In this document: positions 58,735 through 64,000 of the stretch, piece after piece
Numbering within the stretch: position 1 is the stretch's first letter
How the letters are laid out: the number at the start of each line of letters is the position of its first letter
Source of the DNA: Roseovarius sp. TE539
GTDB taxonomy: Bacteria > Pseudomonadota > Alphaproteobacteria > Rhodobacterales > Rhodobacteraceae
NCBI RefSeq assembly: GCF_003298505.1
Contig: NZ_QNGB01000013.1
Span: forward strand, 1-64,000
Direction: 5' to 3'
DNA length: 64,000 bases
Program-made: the position numbers and the translations under genes
The notes under the pieces: generated by a model
The model's input: only the letters and a program-made list of their open reading frames with translations
The model's database searches: none
What the model was told of the DNA's origin: nothing

Positions 58735-60036
58735 TCACCCGTTCAATTTGTCAAGCCGGGCCCGCACCGAAAGGGCGTGCGCCTCCAGGCTTTCGGACCG
58801 GGCCAGGGTTTCGGCGGCGGGTCCGATCGCACTGAGAGCCTCGGGCGTCATGCGCGCCAGAGTGGTGCGCTTCATGAAATCCAGCACGCTCAGGCCGCTG
58901 CTGAAACGCGCCGAGCGGGCGGTCGGCAGAACATGATTGGGCCCACCGGCGTAATCACCGATCGCCTCGGGTGTCCAATGCCCGAGGAAGATCGCGCCGG
59001 CATGGGTGATCCCGGCTGCCAAGGCATCCGCCTGAGCGACACACAATTCCAGATGTTCGGGGGCCACACGATCGGACAGCCGTGCCGCCGTGTCCAGATC
59101 GGGCACGGTTATGACGGCTCCGTAATCGCGCCAGCTTGCGCCGGCGATCTCCCTGCGGACCAGGGTTTGAAGGTGTTTTTCCACAGCGCGTGTCACCGCC
59201 TGCGCAAAATCCGGGTCGTCGGTGATAAGGATCGCCTGCGCAGTTTCGTCATGTTCGGCCTGGCTGAGCATGTCGAGCGCGATCCAGTCCGGATCGTTGT
59301 CGCGATCCGCGATCACCAGGATTTCCGACGGCCCGGCGATCATGTCGATCCCTACCTTTCCGAAAACCCGGCGCTTGGCGGCCGCCACATAGGCGTTGCC
59401 GGGGCCGGTGATCTTGTCCACAGGCGCGATCGTTTCGGTCCCGTACGCGAGCGCGGCGATGGCCTGCGCACCGCCAACCCTGTAGATTTCGTCCACCCCG
59501 GCGATACGCGCCGCCAGCAGGACCAGCGGATTGGCCTTCCCGTCCGGGGTTGGCACGGTGATCGCCAGACGCTCCACACCCGCCACCTTGGCGGGAATCG
59601 CGTTCATGAGTACCGAGGACGGATAGGAAGCCAGCCCTCCCGGGACGTAAAGCCCCGCCGCGGCAACCGGAGACCACCGCCATCCAAGCGTGGCGCCCGC
59701 CGCGTCGGTCCAGCTTTCATCGCACGGCACCTGACGGGAATGGTAGGCGCGAATGCGGTCCGCCGCCAGGCACAGTGCGTCAACCTCGCGTTCCGGGATA
59801 CCGGCGACCAGCGCGTCAATCTCGGCGGTGGTGAAGCGCAGGCCGTGCGCGTCAATCTTCAAACGGTCGAATTTTTCGGTCAGTTCGATCAGCGCGGCAT
59901 CACCACGTGCCCGTATTTCCGAAATTATCCCGGCAACGATGCCGTCCACATCCGGGCTGTCCTCGCGTTTGGCGTTCAGCAGTCTTGCGAAGTCTTCCTC
60001 GAACCCCGGATCGGCAGCATCTAGAAAAACGGGCAT
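58735..60036 (-). CDS. hisD: histidinol dehydrogenase
   Basis: A 433-residue zinc enzyme that performs the last two oxidations of histidine synthesis. Zinc and catalytic residues lie in LSQAEHDETAQAILIT (Gln/His) and a late NHVLPT. The NAD site has KITGPGNAYVAAAKRRVFGK and IDMIAGPSEILVIAD. The start at 60036 gives the usual MPVFLDAADPGFEEDFARLL. Part of the murA-DUF2948-hisD run, although 292 bases separate it from DUF2948. Confidence 0.97.
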   Translation of the reverse strand: MPVFLDAADPGFEEDFARLLNAKREDSPDVDGIVAGIISEIRARGDAALIELTEKFDRLKIDAHGLRFTTAEIDALVAGIPEREVDALCLAADRIRAYHSRQVPCDESWTDAAGATLGWRWSPVAAAGLYVPGGLASYPSSVLMNAIPAKVAGVERLAITVPTPDGKANPLVLLAARIAGVDEIYRVGGAQAIAALAYGTETIAPVDKITGPGNAYVAAAKRRVFGKVGIDMIAGPSEILVIADRDNDPDWIALDMLSQAEHDETAQAILITDDPDFAQAVTRAVEKHLQTLVRREIAGASWRDYGAVITVPDLDTAARLSDRVAPEHLELCVAQADALAAGITHAGAIFLGHWTPEAIGDYAGGPNHVLPTARSARFSSGLSVLDFMKRTTLARMTPEALSAIGPAAETLARSESLEAHALSVRARLDKLNG

Positions 60037-60117
60037 CGCTGGCCTCCTTGCATGATGGTTCCTTATAGCGTGTTGCATTCGATCGGAAACGGTCCGGAGA
60101 CGGGCGCGTGTCCGCCC

Positions 60118-60157
60118 GGGTGGGTGCGGAACGCACGCCTTGGGGCGGGTGGGTGCG
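60118..60157. repeat. short direct repeat in the DUF2948-hisD gap
   Basis: GGGTGGGTGCG occurs at 60118-60128 and again at 60147-60157. The 292-base gap contains no gene; the repeat is its only clear structure and may be a chance GC-rich duplication. Confidence 0.3.
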
Positions 60158-60328
60158 TGCCCGTCGCAGGTGCGAAGGGCGGGTGACCCCGATCCGGCGC
60201 AGCGCACCCTAAATGGATCAGCGCCGGGCCTCAAGCAAGGAGCGGCAAGGCGGGCGAACGTCGCGTCAGGCCCACCTCGCGGGTGTCGGATGCCCGGCCC
60301 CGCTCCCATGTCGGGCGATCCGCGCGGT

Positions 60329-60802
60329 TCAACCCGTGTGATCGGGCGCCTTTCCGGACGGCGCGCGGTAGGGCCGGGTCACATCGCGCAGCGCCGCCTC
60401 CAGCGCCTCGACATCCAGACGGATCGCGCCATCGCCGGCAAGCGTCAGCAGGACCCGACCGACACCTTCAGCGCCCGGTTCAAAGGTAACCGACAGAAGA
60501 GACAGGATCGTGTCCTTGTCGTTGCGGTCAATGCCGTGGCTGGACACGTGCAGGACGTTGTCGATGACAAGCAGTGCGCGCACGCGCTCGGGGCCATGGC
60601 GCTCACGCCCGGTGTCCTCCCAGCGAAACCTGTTCAGCAAGAGCGCGAAACGCCGCTCCCTCGGAAGCCAGCTCATCTCGGTGATCGGGAATACCGCGTC
60701 CTGCAAAAGGGCCGATATGACCTGCAGATCCTCGGCATCCATGGCACCAAGGTTCAACGGTGCTTCACGGCCTTCCTCGAAACGCGCGTCCTGCTGACTC
60801 AT
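60329..60802 (-). CDS. DUF2948 family protein
   Basis: A 157-residue protein of unknown function, restricted to alphaproteobacteria and typically placed between murA and hisD. Conserved pieces are [40 protein letters not shown] and [14 protein letters not shown]. Soluble, acidic. Its start overlaps the murA stop by 4 bases. Confidence 0.9.
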   Translation of the reverse strand: MSQQDARFEEGREAPLNLGAMDAEDLQVISALLQDAVFPITEMSWLPRERRFALLLNRFRWEDTGRERHGPERVRALLVIDNVLHVSSHGIDRNDKDTILSLLSVTFEPGAEGVGRVLLTLAGDGAIRLDVEALEAALRDVTRPYRAPSGKAPDHTG

Positions 60803-62067
60803 TGGCCGGAAATCCTTTCGATCTTCGCGCCGACATTGCCGAGCTTCTCCTCGACACTCTCATAGCCTCGGTCCAGATGATAGACCCGGTTCACGATCGT
60901 TTCACCTTCCGCGGCAAGCCCCGCCAGGATCAGTGATACGCTGGCGCGAAGATCCGTGGCCATCACCGGCGCCCCTTTCAGGCGGTCCACCCCGGTCACC
61001 GTGGCCGTGCCGCCCTGCACGTCGATCCGGGCACCCATCCGGACAAGTTCCGGCGCATGCATGAAACGGTTCTCGAAAATGCGTTCTTCAAGAACACTGG
61101 TACCTTCCGCAGTACACATCAGCGCCATCATCTGCGCCTGCAGATCCGTCGGGAAACCGGGAAAGGGCCGGGTCGCGACGTCCACCGCACTGACCCGGCC
61201 ATTGCGCCGGGAAACCGTCAGCCCGTTCCCGGTTTCCGTCACGTCGATGCCCGCCTCCTGCAGTTTCTCGCAGAACGCGCCCACCAGATCGATCCGCCCG
61301 CCCAGGCATTCGACCTCTCCGCCGCAGATGGCCGGCGCCAGCATGTAGGTGCCAAGCTCGATCCGGTCGGGCACCACCGGATGCGTCGCGCCATGAAGCC
61401 GGTCCACCCCCTGAACGGTGATGGTGCCGGTCCCGTCGCCTTCGATCTGCGCACCCATCCGCCGCAGACAGGTGGCCAGATCGACGATCTCCGGCTCTCG
61501 CGCGACGTTCTTGAGCACAGTCGTGCCTTTCGCCATCGTCGCCGCCATCAGGGCATTCTCGGTCGCGCCCACCGACACGATCGGAAATTCGAAAACCCCG
61601 CCTCGCAACCCGCCCGGCGCCTTGGCATGCACGTAGCCTTCGCGCAGGTCCAGCTCGGCACCCATTGCCTCGAGGGCACGCAGATGCAGATCGACCGGAC
61701 GCGCACCGATCGCGCACCCGCCAGGCAGAGACACGATGGCATGACCGTCCCGCGCCAGCATCGGCCCCAGAACAAGGATCGAGGCGCGCATCTTGCGCAC
61801 GATGTCATAATCCGCGACGTGGTTCGAAAGCGCGGCGCTGGACATGGCCAGAACCCGCCCGCTCTGTAGTTGCGACACCTCTGCGCCCAAAGACTGAAGC
61901 AACGCCGCCATCGTCCGGATGTCCGACAGGCGAGGCGCGTTTGTCAGCGTGAGCGGTTCCTCGCTCAGCAACGTTGCCGGCATCAGGGTCAGGCAGGCGT
62001 TCTTTGCCCCCGCGATCGGGATCTGCCCGTTCAGATGGCCGTTGCCCGTGACGATGATCGAATCCAT
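60799..62067 (-). CDS. murA: UDP-N-acetylglucosamine 1-carboxyvinyltransferase
   Basis: First committed enzyme of peptidoglycan synthesis, 422 residues: transfers enolpyruvate from PEP to UDP-GlcNAc. The N-terminal [20 protein letters not shown] carries the substrate Lys, and the reactive Cys (fosfomycin target) is present in [20 protein letters not shown]. The C-terminal [20 protein letters not shown] and [17 protein letters not shown] are typical. It begins 6 bases after a 55-aa conserved gene and overlaps DUF2948 at its end. Confidence 0.97.
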   Translation of the reverse strand: MDSIIVTGNGHLNGQIPIAGAKNACLTLMPATLLSEEPLTLTNAPRLSDIRTMAALLQSLGAEVSQLQSGRVLAMSSAALSNHVADYDIVRKMRASILVLGPMLARDGHAIVSLPGGCAIGARPVDLHLRALEAMGAELDLREGYVHAKAPGGLRGGVFEFPIVSVGATENALMAATMAKGTTVLKNVAREPEIVDLATCLRRMGAQIEGDGTGTITVQGVDRLHGATHPVVPDRIELGTYMLAPAICGGEVECLGGRIDLVGAFCEKLQEAGIDVTETGNGLTVSRRNGRVSAVDVATRPFPGFPTDLQAQMMALMCTAEGTSVLEERIFENRFMHAPELVRMGARIDVQGGTATVTGVDRLKGAPVMATDLRASVSLILAGLAAEGETIVNRVYHLDRGYESVEEKLGNVGAKIERISGQ

Positions 62068-62073
62068 ATGGTT

Positions 62074-62241
62074 TCAGCTTTCCTTCTGCCCGTCCTGCCC
62101 CGTGCCCTGTTTCGGGCCCGAACGGGCGCGGGTTTGCACCTTCCGACGGGCCAGATTGGCCTTTAGTGCCTGTTTCAGCCTGTCTTCGCGGGTCTGTCCA
62201 GCCTTCTTTGCAGGCTTTTTGCGGGGTGTTTTGCTATTCAT
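62074..62241 (-). CDS. small conserved basic protein upstream of murA (55 aa)
   Basis: Read on the minus strand from an ATG at 62241: 55 residues beginning MNSKTPRKKPAKKAGQTRED, then RLKQALKANLARRKVQTRAR and a Gly/Gln-rich end. AAGGGG lies just before the start. The RLKQALKANLARRK core matches the short proteins that I recall upstream of murA in other Rhodobacterales. It ends 6 bases before the murA ATG, which makes translational coupling to murA likely. Function unknown; the strong positive charge suggests nucleic-acid or membrane binding. Confidence 0.7.
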   Translation of the reverse strand: MNSKTPRKKPAKKAGQTREDRLKQALKANLARRKVQTRARSGPKQGTGQDGQKES

Positions 62242-62327
62242 GCCCCTTCTCTACAGCAGGGGGAAAAAAGCGTCCAGATTACCCTTGCACGGCTCCCGAG
62301 AAGGGGCTAATCACCCCGCCACCACGT

Positions 62328-62402
<75 letters not shown>

Positions 62403-62481
62403 TGAAAACACCAGAAAACACAAATACTTGCGTGAAATCAGCGCCTTGCGCTTGCCGACTCCTACACAGGAGTCCTACACA

Positions 62482-64000
62482 GTGACCCTGATTATGCCCC
62501 GTCCAGTCAAAGACCCAAAGACCGGAATCTACTACATCCGCGTGCGCGTTCCGGCTGACCTAACGGCCTCATTCGGGCGTGCCGAGGTCTCGAAATCGTT
62601 GCGAACGCGCGAACCTGCCGAAGCCAAGGAACGCTTCGCTACCGAGTACGCAGCCATCCAACGCCGCTGGGTGGCCCTGAGAGCCGCGCCAGAACCAATT
62701 CCGCTCAAACAGATCGTCAGCTTGGCTGGGCGGGTCTATCAGCGCCTGATGGTAACCCTAGAAAATGAACCCGGCGAATCTTCGATCTGGGAACACGTTG
62801 CGCGCTTGAACGAACAGGCAACGGGCGACGAAGGCGCGGTGGAAAGGTGGTATGGTCCAACCGTGGATGAAATCTTGCTCGAAGAGGGCATCGCCATTGA
62901 TCAGGCCACTCGGAAGCGCTTGATCATCGAAGCTCACCGCGCATGGGAACAAGCCACCGAACAACTGCACAAGCGGTCACAAGGAGACTTCTCCCCCGAC
63001 CCGAACGCCAATCGGTTCCCCGAATGGGCACCCGAAAAGAAGCCCTCAAAGACAGCTTCCGGGCCGACGCTTTCGGACCTCTTCGACAGGTGGAAGAAAG
63101 ATCACCTCACCAACGGCAAGCCGGAAAACACTGTCCGGGACTTCGCCCAGAAGCTGGAAGCCCTCAAAGACTATTTGGGGCATGAGGATGTTGAACGCAT
63201 CTCCCCGCGAGAAATTTCCGAATGGACAGACCACCTGCGGCACGAACGGGGTCTCTCACCCAAAACCGTTAGTGGAAAATACCTCGCAGCGGTGAAGACG
63301 GTCTTCCACCTCGCCCGCTCCAAATTCCTAATTGAACGCGACCCGGCAAAAGACGTCAGCACCAAGATTCCCCCGAAGGTCAAGTCGCGGTCGTCTGGCT
63401 TCACAGAAGAAGAGGCAAGACAAGTCTTGTCGGCTGCCAACAGGGTTTTCGAGCAGCCGTCTAACATGGCGCACCATAACAAGCTGGCATGTCGCTGGGT
63501 GCCTTGGATATGCGCCTACTCGGGAGCAAGGGCAGGCGAGATCACCCAGCTTCGCAAGGAAGACCTAACCGTCGTGAACGGCATTCCGCAGCTCACGATC
63601 ACGCCAGAGGCTGGAAGCGTAAAGGCCGGTATGTATCGCAACGTGCCGGCCCACCCTCACCTGCAAGAGATTGGCCTTCTGGACTTCATCAGAAGCGCGA
63701 AGAACGGCTATCTCTTACATTTTGGTTCCTCCACCCCGGCGGAAGCCGTGAAACGCTCAGGCAACGCCAGAGACAAGATTGCGGTCTGGGTGCGAGACAG
63801 CGTCGGTATCACCGATCTGCGCATCCAGCCGAACCATGCGTGGCGACACCGATTCAAGACCGTGGGCCGTAACGCGGATATTGCACCGGAATATCTCGGG
63901 GACAATCCCGACCGCATCCAGTCCGAAGCCGCCCTGGCCAAGCTCTGTGGCGTTTGCCCGATCCCGGCCTCCAGCGGCAAGACAAGCCGGATGCGTTTGA
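62482..64000 (+). CDS. tyrosine-type site-specific integrase joined to IS110 transposase sequence, partial
   Basis: Runs off the window. The GTG at 62482 (AGGAG 9 bases upstream) begins TLIMPRPVKDPKTGIYYIRV, the opening of Rhodobacterales phage-type integrases; an ATG at 62494 is an alternative. A SAM-like core-binding domain spans about residues 190-290. The catalytic domain has Arg350 in YSGARAGEITQLRKEDL and His452-x-x-Arg455 in PNHAWRHRFKTVGR. From about residue 472 the sequence changes to IS110-family transposase: GDNPDRIQSEAALAKLCGVC and PIPASSGKTSRMRL. The integrase nucleophilic Tyr is therefore missing and the gene is probably inactive. Codon use is clearly less GC-biased than in neighbouring genes, indicating transfer. 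Confidence 0.85.
   Translation, partial: MTLIMPRPVKDPKTGIYYIRVRVPADLTASFGRAEVSKSLRTREPAEAKERFATEYAAIQRRWVALRAAPEPIPLKQIVSLAGRVYQRLMVTLENEPGESSIWEHVARLNEQATGDEGAVERWYGPTVDEILLEEGIAIDQATRKRLIIEAHRAWEQATEQLHKRSQGDFSPDPNANRFPEWAPEKKPSKTASGPTLSDLFDRWKKDHLTNGKPENTVRDFAQKLEALKDYLGHEDVERISPREISEWTDHLRHERGLSPKTVSGKYLAAVKTVFHLARSKFLIERDPAKDVSTKIPPKVKSRSSGFTEEEARQVLSAANRVFEQPSNMAHHNKLACRWVPWICAYSGARAGEITQLRKEDLTVVNGIPQLTITPEAGSVKAGMYRNVPAHPHLQEIGLLDFIRSAKNGYLLHFGSSTPAEAVKRSGNARDKIAVWVRDSVGITDLRIQPNHAWRHRFKTVGRNADIAPEYLGDNPDRIQSEAALAKLCGVCPIPASSGKTSRMRL

Overview
The window is a chromosomal segment of a high-GC alphaproteobacterium, almost certainly a member of the Rhodobacterales (Roseobacter-type). Supporting signs are the fused sulfate adenylyltransferase/APS kinase, the DUF1150-Hsp20 pair, the five-gene F1 ATP synthase operon without F0 genes, and the murA-DUF2948-hisD-UPF0262-phosphatase cluster. 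Small alphaproteobacterial families (DUF2125, UPF0262, YdcH, UbiK) also point there. Genus cannot be read from the sequence.

Layout. 1-2.7 kb: two low-GC gene tails, serS, then two decayed insertion sequences on opposite strands (IS1182-like and IS110/IS1111-like). 2.8-10.8 kb: ubiK, an lgt-midA-pgeF operon, a 47-aa protein, a Hint-domain protein lacking the usual Cys, an Lrp regulator divergent from trxB, and sat/cysC. 10.9-19.4 kb: a glycosyltransferase-like gene, DUF1150-hsp20 behind a heat-shock-type promoter, ydcH, purEK, lipase-phnM, a Nudix gene, a polymer-forming membrane protein and an EamA transporter. 19.5-31.5 kb: groESL with a CIRCE operator, ppaC, a flavin reductase, a HAD phosphatase, a MaoC hydratase, a ribF-YcgN-threonine aldolase operon, an alpha/beta hydrolase with a GST-kappa isomerase, prs and an H-type lectin. 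31.5-41.1 kb: atpHAGDC (minus strand), a methyltransferase, gloB and clpA. 41.2-45.5 kb: an ExbB/MotA-like channel with a 990-aa MotB/OmpA-like coiled-coil partner. 45.5-49.3 kb: chaC, DUF2125 and a copper-handling group (small secreted protein, PCuAC chaperone, Met/His-rich barrel). 49.3-62.3 kb: tyrC-hisC, rpsD, a second Hint protein, an LpxR-like protein, a divergent M24 peptidase/racemase pair, and the long minus-strand run from a 55-aa protein and murA down to a GNAT gene. 62.3-64 kb: tRNA-Thr(GGT), then a tyrosine integrase whose 3' part is joined in frame to IS110 transposase sequence and runs off the window.

Most of the window is core housekeeping. The parts most worth a second look are the two-gene proton-channel/coiled-coil machine at 41.3-45.5 kb, the broken integrase/IS110 junction at the tRNA-Thr island edge, the copper group at 47.2-49.3 kb, and the M24/racemase pair at 54.5-56.6 kb. 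I found no CRISPR array, rRNA, restriction-modification set or secondary-metabolite cluster.
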